A DNA stretch of 64,000 bases from Ruminococcus difficilis (GTDB lineage Bacteria > Bacillota_A > Clostridia > Oscillospirales > Acutalibacteraceae), in NCBI RefSeq assembly GCF_016680995.1, contig NZ_JAEQMG010000048.1, positions 1-64,000 of the forward strand. The letters are read 5' to 3'. The position numbers and the translations under genes are program-made. The first letter of the stretch is position 1. Every line of letters starts with the position of its first letter. Below the pieces are notes generated by a model. The model was given only the letters and a program-made list of their open reading frames with translations, ran no database searches and was not told the DNA's origin. This document shows, one piece after another, positions 33,077 to 41,172 of this stretch.

Positions 33077-36000
33077 CTAATTCGCTTTCATGCCCAGCTT
33101 TGCCGCTACTTCGGATGCGCGAAGCTCGAGCAGCTTGCTGATACCCTCGTCCTGCATGGTAACGCCGTAGAGGACGTCAGCCTCTTCCATCGTACCGCGG
33201 CGGTGGGTGATCAGGATAAACTGGGTGCTTTCGGTCAGGTTGCGCAGATACGCCGCGAAGCGGTCTACGTTGACCTCATCGAGCGCCGCTTCGATCTCGT
33301 CCATGACGCAGAAGGGCGCGGGACGTACCTTCATGATCGCGAAGTACAGCGCGATCGCGACGAGCGCTTTTTCACCGCCGGAGAGCGCCTCCAGATGGAC
33401 AACGATCTTGCCGGGCGGATGGACGATGATATCGATGCCCGATGTGAGGATATTCTCGGGATCGGAGAGCTCGAGATGAGCCTCACCGCCGCCGAAGAGC
33501 TCCTTGAACGTCAGGGTGAAGTTCTTGTTGATCTCGGCAAAGGAGTCGACAAAGACCTCTTTCATCTGCTTGGTCAGGTTGGTGATCAGGTTTTCGATCT
33601 CTTTCTTGGATTTCTCGACGTCGTCGACCTGCGTTTTCATAAAGGTGTATCGCTCGGATACCTCTTTGTATTCTTCGATCGCGCCGGTGTTGACCGAACC
33701 GAGCGCGCGGATCTTGTTTTTGAGGGAGCTCAGTCGGGAACGTGCCTCGGTGAGGTTCTCGATCTCGATCGCCTGCTGCTCCGCCTCGTGGCGGGTCAGC
33801 TCATACTCCTCCCAGAGCTTCGCGATGATATCGTCGAACTCCTTCTGCTTGCTCGCCTTGCGCTCCTCGAGTCGGGAGAATTCGTTGGAGGCAAGCTCAC
33901 GCTCGGCAGTCTTGTCACGCTCGAGCTGTCGAAGTGATACGGAGTTTTTCTCCAGCTCCAGCTTCTCGTTATTCAAGCGCTCGATGTTTTCGGCTGACTG
34001 CGTTTGCTTCTCGGTCAGCGCGTCGATCTCGGCACGGAGCGCGGTGATTTTATTTTCTATTTCAGAATTATTCTGTTCGTAGGTTTGTTTTTCATTATTC
34101 AACTCGGTGATGCGGAGCTGCTGGTCGGAGCCGGTGCTTTCGGCGGACTCGATCTCCGCCTTGCGGGTGTCGATATCCTTCTCAAAGCCCAGAATATCCA
34201 GACGCAGCTGCTGGAGCTGATCGGCGTATTCTTCACGCTTTTGCGCCATCTCGTCACGCGAGCCGGTGATGGTCTTGATCTTGAGCTCGGTCGATTCGAT
34301 ATCGGCGTTGAAGCGGATCATATCCTTCTGCGCGAGCTCTCTGGACGCCTTTGCCTCGGTGATCTTCTCAGCGCCGCTTTTGAGCTCACGGTCGATATCC
34401 TCCAGATCGCGGCTCACGCCCGCCAGCTCGCTCAGGCAGGCGTTGTACTCGGCGTTGAGACGCACCTTGTCGTTCTGGGTGTTGGTCAGATCGGCACGGG
34501 TACCGAGCAGATCCGCCTCGACCTTGGCGTACTGGCTTTCCGCCTCGGTGAGCTTTTCGGCGGCGTTCTTCGCTTTGGCGCTGAGCTCAGCAGCCTGCTT
34601 TCTCAGCTTGTCGATCTCGCTCTCACGCGACAGCAGACCGGAATTCTTCGCGCGGGATCCGCCGGTGAAGGAACCGCCCGCGTTGATGACCTGACCGTCG
34701 AGGGTCACGACCTGGAAGCGGTAGCCGTATTTCTTCGCAATCGCGGACGCCGCGGAGAGATCCTCGGCGATGACGATCCGTCCCAAAAGGTTGGACAGGA
34801 TATTCGCGTACTTCGGCTCGGTAGAGCAAAGCTGTGACGCGATACCGATGTAGCCATAGCAGTCATCGAGCCCTTTTTCATCAAGTGAGCGAGGCTTGAT
34901 GGTGGTGATGGGCAGGAAGGTCGCGCGGCCGCCGTCACGCTTTTTGAGCAGCTCGATAGCGCGCTTTGCGTCGGCGTCGTTGTTCACGACGATGTGCTGC
35001 ATCTTGGCGCCCAAGGCAACTTCCATCGCGACGTTGTACTCCGACGGCACCTTGATCAGGGTGGTCACAGGGCCGCAGATACCGCCTAAGCCGCCGCGCT
35101 TTGCCTCTTTCATGACGACCTTGACGCTGTTATAGAAGCCCTCATAATTCGCCGACAGATCGGACAGGATCTTTGCTCTGCGGGATTTTTCCTCTGCGTC
35201 AAGACGCAGGGTCTCGGCAGCCTGTCGGAGCTCCTCACGCTTATCGGCGCGGGAACGAAGCTTCATCTCCAGACCCTCGATCGAATTGCCGAAGGCGGCG
35301 ATCTTCTGCTCCGCTGTTTTGATCTGTTCTTCGTATTTTTCTTTTATCGAAATAAGCTCATCACGCTGGACGCGCTTTGTTTCACTTGATTCACTGAGCA
35401 CCTCGGCACGCTCTTCGAGCTCTTCGATCGCGGTCGCGGCGGTGATATCCGTCACGCGGACGTCAGCCAGCCGCTGGGATAAGGACGCGATCATCGCGCT
35501 GAGCTTCTGGAGCTCGTCGTTCGAGCGGGAGGTATCGTTGTTGATGCTGTTCAGCTCGTCGGAGATGGCGTTGTAGTCGCTCTGCTTTTCAAGGGTTTTC
35601 TCACGCAGGGCATCGATCTCAGCCATTTTGCTCTCGACGACCTTTTTGATGTCGACAGTGGAGCTTTCCGCCTTTTCGATCTCGCCGATGATACGCTCGA
35701 TGTTCTCTTTGTTATGCAGGATATCGTTCTCGGCAACGGAGATCTCGGCGTTCTTGCCGGCGATCTGAGCCTCAAACAGTGACGCGGCGTTGCGCTCCTG
35801 CTCGATCTGCGAACTCATCATACCGTTCTTGATATAGATCTCCTCGGTCTGAGAGGCAATCGATTGCAGGGCGGCGTCCGCTTCTTCATACTGGTTCTTG
35901 GCGATCGCGATCTTGTCCTCATGGTCACGCAGGATCGCGGCGCTTTTATCGAGAGTATCGAGCCAAAGGGCGATCTCAAGACCGCGCTTCTCACCGCTGT

Positions 36001-36652
36001 ACTCGAGGAATTTCTGCGCCTTTTCGGACTGGACGCGCAAGGGCTCTACCCTGTCCTCAAGCTCGGTGACAATATCGCGCAGTCGGAGCAGGTTCTCTTC
36101 GGTATGGTTGAGCTTACGCTCCGCTTCGGTCTTGCGGTAGCGATAGCGGGAGATACCCGCGGCTTCTTCAAAGATCTCACGTCTGTCCTCGGATTTGGAG
36201 GCAACGATGGAGTCGATCTTACCCTGACCGATCATGCTGTAGCCGTCGCGTCCGAGACCGGTATCCATGAACAGCTCATGGATATCCTTGAGTCGGACAG
36301 AGGCTTTGTTGATCAGATACTCCGACTCGCCCGAGCGATAATAACGGCGGGTGACCGCTACATCGTCGCCGCCGTACGGCAGACTGCGGTCGGAGTTGTC
36401 GATGGTCAGAGTGACCTCGGCATAGCCCTGGCGCTTACGGCGGTCGGTACCGTTGAAAACAACGTCCTCCATCTTGGAGCAGCGCAGGGATTTTGCGCTC
36501 TGTTCACCCAGCACCCAGCGGATCGCGTCGCTGATATTGGACTTGCCGGAGCCGTTGGGGCCGACGACAGAGGTGATGCCTTTGTCGAAGGTCAATTTTG
36601 TTTTATCGGGAAAGGTTTTGAATCCCTGTAATGTGAGAGATTTTAATAACAT
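33077..36652 (-). CDS. smc: Chromosome segregation ATPase SMC
   Basis: 1191 residues. Walker A GPNGSGKSN (about 32-40), two long coiled coils (about 170-500 and 660-1020) around a hinge (GLGGICGPVTTLIKVPSEYNVAMEVALG... GGSFTGGSRAK), and the C-terminal signature LSGGEKALVAIALYFAIM with Walker B FCVMDEIEAALDE. SMC with ScpA/ScpB loads at parS sites and compacts and segregates the chromosome. scpA/scpB are not in the window. In the order rnc, radical SAM gene, smc, ftsY common in Clostridia. Confidence 0.98.
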   Translation of the reverse strand: MLLKSLTLQGFKTFPDKTKLTFDKGITSVVGPNGSGKSNISDAIRWVLGEQSAKSLRCSKMEDVVFNGTDRRKRQGYAEVTLTIDNSDRSLPYGGDDVAVTRRYYRSGESEYLINKASVRLKDIHELFMDTGLGRDGYSMIGQGKIDSIVASKSEDRREIFEEAAGISRYRYRKTEAERKLNHTEENLLRLRDIVTELEDRVEPLRVQSEKAQKFLEYSGEKRGLEIALWLDTLDKSAAILRDHEDKIAIAKNQYEEADAALQSIASQTEEIYIKNGMMSSQIEQERNAASLFEAQIAGKNAEISVAENDILHNKENIERIIGEIEKAESSTVDIKKVVESKMAEIDALREKTLEKQSDYNAISDELNSINNDTSRSNDELQKLSAMIASLSQRLADVRVTDITAATAIEELEERAEVLSESSETKRVQRDELISIKEKYEEQIKTAEQKIAAFGNSIEGLEMKLRSRADKREELRQAAETLRLDAEEKSRRAKILSDLSANYEGFYNSVKVVMKEAKRGGLGGICGPVTTLIKVPSEYNVAMEVALGAKMQHIVVNNDADAKRAIELLKKRDGGRATFLPITTIKPRSLDEKGLDDCYGYIGIASQLCSTEPKYANILSNLLGRIVIAEDLSAASAIAKKYGYRFQVVTLDGQVINAGGSFTGGSRAKNSGLLSRESEIDKLRKQAAELSAKAKNAAEKLTEAESQYAKVEADLLGTRADLTNTQNDKVRLNAEYNACLSELAGVSRDLEDIDRELKSGAEKITEAKASRELAQKDMIRFNADIESTELKIKTITGSRDEMAQKREEYADQLQQLRLDILGFEKDIDTRKAEIESAESTGSDQQLRITELNNEKQTYEQNNSEIENKITALRAEIDALTEKQTQSAENIERLNNEKLELEKNSVSLRQLERDKTAERELASNEFSRLEERKASKQKEFDDIIAKLWEEYELTRHEAEQQAIEIENLTEARSRLSSLKNKIRALGSVNTGAIEEYKEVSERYTFMKTQVDDVEKSKKEIENLITNLTKQMKEVFVDSFAEINKNFTLTFKELFGGGEAHLELSDPENILTSGIDIIVHPPGKIVVHLEALSGGEKALVAIALYFAIMKVRPAPFCVMDEIEAALDEVNVDRFAAYLRNLTESTQFILITHRRGTMEEADVLYGVTMQDEGISKLLELRASEVAAKLGMKAN

Positions 36653-36749
36653 TCTGAACCTCTGTGGGAATATAGTTTATTCTTATAATCTGAATGTGAT
36701 AGAACTATTACGCTTCCACCTCATCCACCGCAAGCGGTCCCCCTTCCCC

Positions 36750-37751
36750 TCAAGGGGAAGGCTTCACTTCGAGATAAGACAATCGATCATCTTCCGTGAT
36801 CTGTATCTCATAGCCCATTTCTTTCAGGGCGAGCAGGTTGGATCTTTTGTTGCCCGTCATCTTGGAGCGGCTTCTCGGATGGACGCGCAGGATGTATGCG
36901 CCGGGAACTTTATTCTTTAAAAGAATTATTGCTTGATCGAGCATGATTCGGCTCTCGCACAGCTCCTTGAACGCGGGGTGATAAGGTCCCGCAAGACGGT
37001 TTTCTTTCAGGCTTTCACTGTCGTGCAAGCCGACACGGATGACGCGGACGCCGTTTTCTTCAAACAGCCGGATCAACCGGGCGCACAGCGCAACCGCTTC
37101 TTCCAAGGTCTGCGGCTGATACAAGCCCTGTTCGTATAAATCGCCTAAGCGTGTGCCCTTCATGACGATCGTCGGATAGATCCGCACGCAGGACGGCTGT
37201 AACGCGATGAATTCCCGCGCGGTTTGTATATCCGAATCGGGGGTGCTTTGGTACAGTCCCGTCATCATCTGCAAGCCGAGATCGAAGCCGCGGCTTTTGA
37301 TCAGCTCGCACGCACGGCGGACATCCGCAGCGGTGTGACCGCGCTCATTTGCCAAAAGGACGGCGTCATCCATGCTCTGCGCGCCGAGCTCGATGGTGGT
37401 AACACGGTAGGCTTTGAGTAAATCAAGAACCTCATCATCGATGCAGTCGGGGCGGGTGGAGATGCGGATGCCCTTGAAGCGGTCGATATACGGCACGGTC
37501 GCGTCGAGCAACATCATCATATACTCGCGGTCGATCGCCGTAAAGCTGCCGCCGAAAAAGGCGATCTCACTGTGGAATGAATTTTCTTTTAGAGAAATTA
37601 AAGCGGTTTCGATCGCGCTTTTAACATCCTCGGAGGTCGGCTGGTACGCCCTGCCGGTGATACTGCGCTGATCGCAGAAGGAGCACCGATGCGGACAGCC
37701 GTTGAACGGGATGAACAGCGCGACATTCGCGTGTGCTGACTTGCCTTTAAT
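36750..37751 (-). CDS. Radical SAM protein (Elp3-like), probable ATT start
   Basis: 333 residues if read from the ATT codon at 37751, which overlaps the rnc stop (TATTAA) and gives MKGKSAHANVALFIPFNG. An in-frame stop lies three codons upstream and no ATG, GTG or TTG occurs before 37520, which would cut off the cluster motif. The cluster cysteines are C19, C23 and C26 (CPHRCSFC), followed by GGSFTAID (SAM binding) and ISTRPDCIDDEVLDLLK. GGAG lies about 10 bases upstream. The family, often annotated as elongator protein 3-like, sits between rnc and smc in Clostridia; no acetyltransferase domain is present, so a tRNA-modifying role is only a guess. Confidence 0.85.
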   Translation of the reverse strand: MKGKSAHANVALFIPFNGCPHRCSFCDQRSITGRAYQPTSEDVKSAIETALISLKENSFHSEIAFFGGSFTAIDREYMMMLLDATVPYIDRFKGIRISTRPDCIDDEVLDLLKAYRVTTIELGAQSMDDAVLLANERGHTAADVRRACELIKSRGFDLGLQMMTGLYQSTPDSDIQTAREFIALQPSCVRIYPTIVMKGTRLGDLYEQGLYQPQTLEEAVALCARLIRLFEENGVRVIRVGLHDSESLKENRLAGPYHPAFKELCESRIMLDQAIILLKNKVPGAYILRVHPRSRSKMTGNKRSNLLALKEMGYEIQITEDDRLSYLEVKPSP

Positions 37752-38424
37752 AGCCCATCAACTCCAGTGCTTCACGCGCCGCCTGCTGTTCCGCTTCTTT
37801 CTTGGAACGGCCGCCGCCCTTGCCGATGACATTGGAGTTCAGGCATACCTCGACCTTGAAGTGCTTGTCATGATCGGGTCCTGTCGCGCTCACCAGATGA
37901 TATTCCAGCTTTTCGCCGGGGTTCTTCTGGATGATCTCCTGCAACTTCGTCTTATAATCCTTGAACGAACGATTCTTGTGCTGTTCGATCTCGGGCACAA
38001 CAAAGCGCAGGATATGCTTTTCGGCGGGCTTCATACCGCCGTCGAGATAGATCGCCGCGATCAACGCCTCGAACGCGTCGGACACGATGGACGGACGCTT
38101 GGCGCCGCCGTTGCGGCGTTCACCGTTGGAAAGGCGCAGATAGGAACCCAGGTCGATCTGCTTGGCAAAATCAAACAGGCTCTTTTCGCACACCAGCGAA
38201 GCGCGGAGCTTTGTCAGCTCACCCTCGGGCAGATTCGGACAGTGCTTGTAGATATAGTCGGACACGACGATCGACAGCACCGCGTCGCCGAGGAACTCAA
38301 GGCGCTCGTTGTATTTCATATTCTTATGCTGCTCATGCGCGTACGAGGAATGGGTCATTGCCTCGGTCAGCAGAGCAGGGTCACGGAACGTGTAGCCGAT
38401 GGCTTCCTGCAAATCTTTCATCAC
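37747..38424 (-). CDS. rnc: Ribonuclease III
   Basis: 225 residues: endonuclease domain with the signature ERLEFLGDAVLSIVVSDYIY (about 39-58) and a C-terminal dsRNA-binding domain (DYKTKLQEIIQK...GGGRSKKEAEQQAAREALELMGY). It cleaves double-stranded RNA in rRNA precursors and regulatory duplexes. It overlaps plsX by 4 bases upstream and the radical SAM start downstream. The many transcribed palindromes of this genome are possible substrates (inference). Confidence 0.97.
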   Translation of the reverse strand: MMKDLQEAIGYTFRDPALLTEAMTHSSYAHEQHKNMKYNERLEFLGDAVLSIVVSDYIYKHCPNLPEGELTKLRASLVCEKSLFDFAKQIDLGSYLRLSNGERRNGGAKRPSIVSDAFEALIAAIYLDGGMKPAEKHILRFVVPEIEQHKNRSFKDYKTKLQEIIQKNPGEKLEYHLVSATGPDHDKHFKVEVCLNSNVIGKGGGRSKKEAEQQAAREALELMGY

Positions 38425-39437
38425 GCTTCTCCGCCCTCAGCTTCACTGATCTTACTCATTGCGTCGGTCACGGTGGCGATGATATCGGCGGAAACATAGT
38501 CCTTGCAGACACGGATCGCGTTCTTGATCGTCTTGGCGTTGGCGTTGCCGTGTGCCTTGAACACAGGCTTGGAACAGCCAAGAACAGCCGTGCCGCCGAA
38601 CTCATCGAGATCCATTTCCTTTTTGAAGGCTTTCATGTCGCCGAGCACCAGCGCCGCGGCGATCTTGTTCTTCAGGTTCTTTGTGAAGATTCCCTTGATC
38701 TTGCCGAGCAGTGCCAGAGCGACGCCCTCGTAGGTCTTGATGATCATGTTGCCGGTGAAGCCGTCACATACGACGACGTCCGCGCCGTCGAGCGGAACAT
38801 CGCGGCCTTCGATGTTGCCGACAAAATTGACAGGGGTATTCTGCAAAAGCTTATAGGTCTCCTGACGGAGCTCATCGCCCTTATGCTCCTCGGTGCCGAC
38901 ATTGGCGAGTCCGACACGGGGATCCTTGATGCCAATGACCTTGTTCATATACACCGAACCCATGATCGCGAACTGCTGGAGCACAGCGGGACGGACGTCG
39001 GTATTGATACCGCTGTCGATGACCATCGCCTTGCCGCTGACGGTCGGGATGACGGGTGCGAACGCGACACGCTTGACGCCCTTGATGCGCTTGACGATAA
39101 ACATCGAGCCTGCGCCGATCGCGCCGGAGTTGCCGGCGGAGACAAAGGCGTCGCCCTCACCCTCCTTGAGCAGTCGGAATCCCGTCGCCAAAGAGGTGTC
39201 CGCCATCGCCTTGGTGCGGATTGCGGAGGGGGAATCGTTGTTGGTGAAGACGCCGGGCGCGTGATGGATAGCGATTCCGTCGAGGCTGATCTGATTGTCA
39301 GCCGCTACCTTGCGGATCGTTTCCTCCGCGCCGACGAGGAGGATATCGACGCCGTATTCGTTTTTGGCGTCTACCGCGCCTTTGATGATCTCGAGCGGGG
39401 CGTTGTCGCCGCCGAACGCGTCTACAATGATTTTCAT
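38421..39437 (-). CDS. plsX: Phosphate acyltransferase PlsX
   Basis: 338 residues, starting MKIIVDAFGGDNAPLEIIKGAV, with SAGNSGAIGAGSMFIVKR, VIDSGINTDVRP and VVCDGFTGNMIIKTYEGVA as family blocks. PlsX makes acyl-phosphate from acyl-ACP for phosphatidic acid synthesis. Usually the fab genes and acpP stand between plsX and rnc; here plsX and rnc overlap directly (ATGA), so those genes are elsewhere. Confidence 0.97.
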   Translation of the reverse strand: MKIIVDAFGGDNAPLEIIKGAVDAKNEYGVDILLVGAEETIRKVAADNQISLDGIAIHHAPGVFTNNDSPSAIRTKAMADTSLATGFRLLKEGEGDAFVSAGNSGAIGAGSMFIVKRIKGVKRVAFAPVIPTVSGKAMVIDSGINTDVRPAVLQQFAIMGSVYMNKVIGIKDPRVGLANVGTEEHKGDELRQETYKLLQNTPVNFVGNIEGRDVPLDGADVVVCDGFTGNMIIKTYEGVALALLGKIKGIFTKNLKNKIAAALVLGDMKAFKKEMDLDEFGGTAVLGCSKPVFKAHGNANAKTIKNAIRVCKDYVSADIIATVTDAMSKISEAEGGEA

Positions 39438-39478
39438 ACTACCAAATCCTTATCTATAATAATCATACAAACTGATTC

Positions 39479-39675
39479 AGCCTCCCTTTCCTAAGGGAGG
39501 TGGCTCCGAAGGAGCCGGAGGGTTGCCACGTGAAAAACAGAAAGTCTGAGGTGACAGTATTATAAAGAGTAGTATCAACCCTCAGTCGCTTCGCGACAGC
39601 TTCCTCGCCGGAAACGGCTCCCCCCTTGTCCTTCGGACATTCCCCCAACGGGGGCACCTTAGGAAAGGGAGCCTA
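39479..39675. repeat. Family B composite repeat in two inverted halves
   Basis: GCCTCCCTTTCCTAAGGGAGG, GGCTCCGAAGGAGCC, GGAGGGTTGCCACGTG, then CCCTCAGTCGC-TTC-GCGACAGC, CCGGAAACGG, TGTCC-TTC-GGACA, CCCCCAACGGGGG and CTTAGGAAAGGGAGCC. The right end runs into the last codons of trmFO. Confidence 0.82.
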
Positions 39676-40987
39676 TTTCATTCTCCTTCATGAACTCAAG
39701 TAAATCAGAAAGCGAGCGATCGGCATATGCCTGTCCGCGTTCCGACTTGTCGCGCGGACGGTGTTCGAGCTCGGGCAGGATGCCGAAGTTAGCGCCCATG
39801 GGCTGGAAGTCAGTCACGAAGCTGTCGCTGATATACCGCGCCATCGCGCCCATCATCGTGGTCGGCGGCAGGGTGATCGTGTCCTTGCCGTCAAGCAGAC
39901 GCGCGGCGTTGACGCCGCAGAGCAGTCCCGACGAGGCACTTTCCATATAGCCCTCGACGCCGGTGAGCTGACCGGCAAAGAAGCGGGTTTTATTTTCTTT
40001 ATCAGAATAATCCGAATTGAGTATCTTCGGAGAATTGATGAAGGTGTTGCGGTGCATCACGCCGTAGCGCAAGAACTCCGCGTCGTGCAAAGCGGGGATC
40101 ATGGAGAACACCCGCTTTTGCTCGCCGAATTTGAGGTTCGTCTGGAAGCCGACGAGGTTGTACATGGTGCCCGCGGCATTCTCCTTGCGTAATTGCAATA
40201 CCGCCCACGGACGGTGACCGGTGCGCGGATCGCGCAGTCCGACGGGCTTCATCGGGCCGAAACGCACGGTGTCCAATCCACGCTGCGCCATCACCTCGAT
40301 GGGCATACAACCCTCATAGACCTTGGGATTCATCACATCGAACTCGTGTACGGGAGCGCGTTCGGCGCTGACAAGCGCCTCGTGGAACGCCTCATACTCG
40401 GCTTTGTTCATCGGGCAGTTGAGGTAATCCTCTCCCCCGCCCTTGCCGTAGCGCGATTCATAAAACGCGTGTTCCATGTCGATGGAATCCGCCGAGACGA
40501 TCGGCGCCGCCGCGTCGAAGAAGCGCAGACTCTCGCCGTAATGAGCGGCGATATCCCGGGCGAGCGCGTCATGGGTGAGCGGCCCTGTGGCGATGATCAC
40601 CACACCGTCGTCGGGGATCGCGGTGATCTCCCGGGTGATATAGGTGATGTTCGGTTCGTTAAGGATCGCGTCCGTCACTAACGCGGAGAACTGTTCGCGG
40701 TCGACCGCCAGCGCTCCGCCCGCAGGCACGGCGCATCGGTCGGCACACTGCAGCAAGAGCGAGCCGAGGGTGCGCATCTCTTCCTTTAAGAGTCCGGCGG
40801 CGGAATTCACGCGCTTTGCCTTAAAGGAATTGGAGCAGACGATCTCACATAATTTTTCGGAATGATGGGCAGGGCTGAATTTGTTCGGCTTGGTATCGTA
40901 AAGGTCGACAGGAACACCTCTTTTGGAGAGCTGATATGCCGCCTCACAGCCGGCAAGCCCCGCGCCGATGATGGTTACTTTTTGCAT
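39659..40987 (-). CDS. trmFO: Folate-dependent tRNA uracil-54 methyltransferase TrmFO
   Basis: 442 residues. FAD-binding GAGLAGCEAAYQL at the N-terminus, ETxCSNSxK-type region (LCEIVCSNSFKAKRVN), GGALAVDREQFS, and the Gid block GYMESASSGLLCGVNAARLL. It forms ribothymidine 54 in the T-loop using methylenetetrahydrofolate and FADH2. Follows topA, the usual Firmicutes order (topA-trmFO). The last residues are encoded at the edge of a family B repeat. Confidence 0.97.
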   Translation of the reverse strand: MQKVTIIGAGLAGCEAAYQLSKRGVPVDLYDTKPNKFSPAHHSEKLCEIVCSNSFKAKRVNSAAGLLKEEMRTLGSLLLQCADRCAVPAGGALAVDREQFSALVTDAILNEPNITYITREITAIPDDGVVIIATGPLTHDALARDIAAHYGESLRFFDAAAPIVSADSIDMEHAFYESRYGKGGGEDYLNCPMNKAEYEAFHEALVSAERAPVHEFDVMNPKVYEGCMPIEVMAQRGLDTVRFGPMKPVGLRDPRTGHRPWAVLQLRKENAAGTMYNLVGFQTNLKFGEQKRVFSMIPALHDAEFLRYGVMHRNTFINSPKILNSDYSDKENKTRFFAGQLTGVEGYMESASSGLLCGVNAARLLDGKDTITLPPTTMMGAMARYISDSFVTDFQPMGANFGILPELEHRPRDKSERGQAYADRSLSDLLEFMKENEIGSLS

Positions 40988-41021
40988 AATGTTCGGTTGA
41001 GCATGGTGAGTCGGGCAAATA

Positions 41022-41073
41022 TTAAGGTTGAGATTGCCACGGGACAGACACAGGTGTCCATCCCTCGTAATGA
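41022..41073. repeat. Family A palindrome
   Basis: AAGGTTGAGATTGCCAC-GGGAcagACAC-AGGTGTCCATCCC-TCGTAATGACAATT. The gap to topA also has the GCGGGC-AGC-GCCCGC palindrome (41111-41133) and CACTGATCACTG words (41140-41170). Confidence 0.8.
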
Positions 41074-41172
41074 CAATTGATATGCCCTCCTCATAATTTC
41101 ATATTATCAATCGGGTGCGGGCAGCGCCCGCCCTCAACTATTCACTGATCACTGAAAACTGATCACTGAAAT

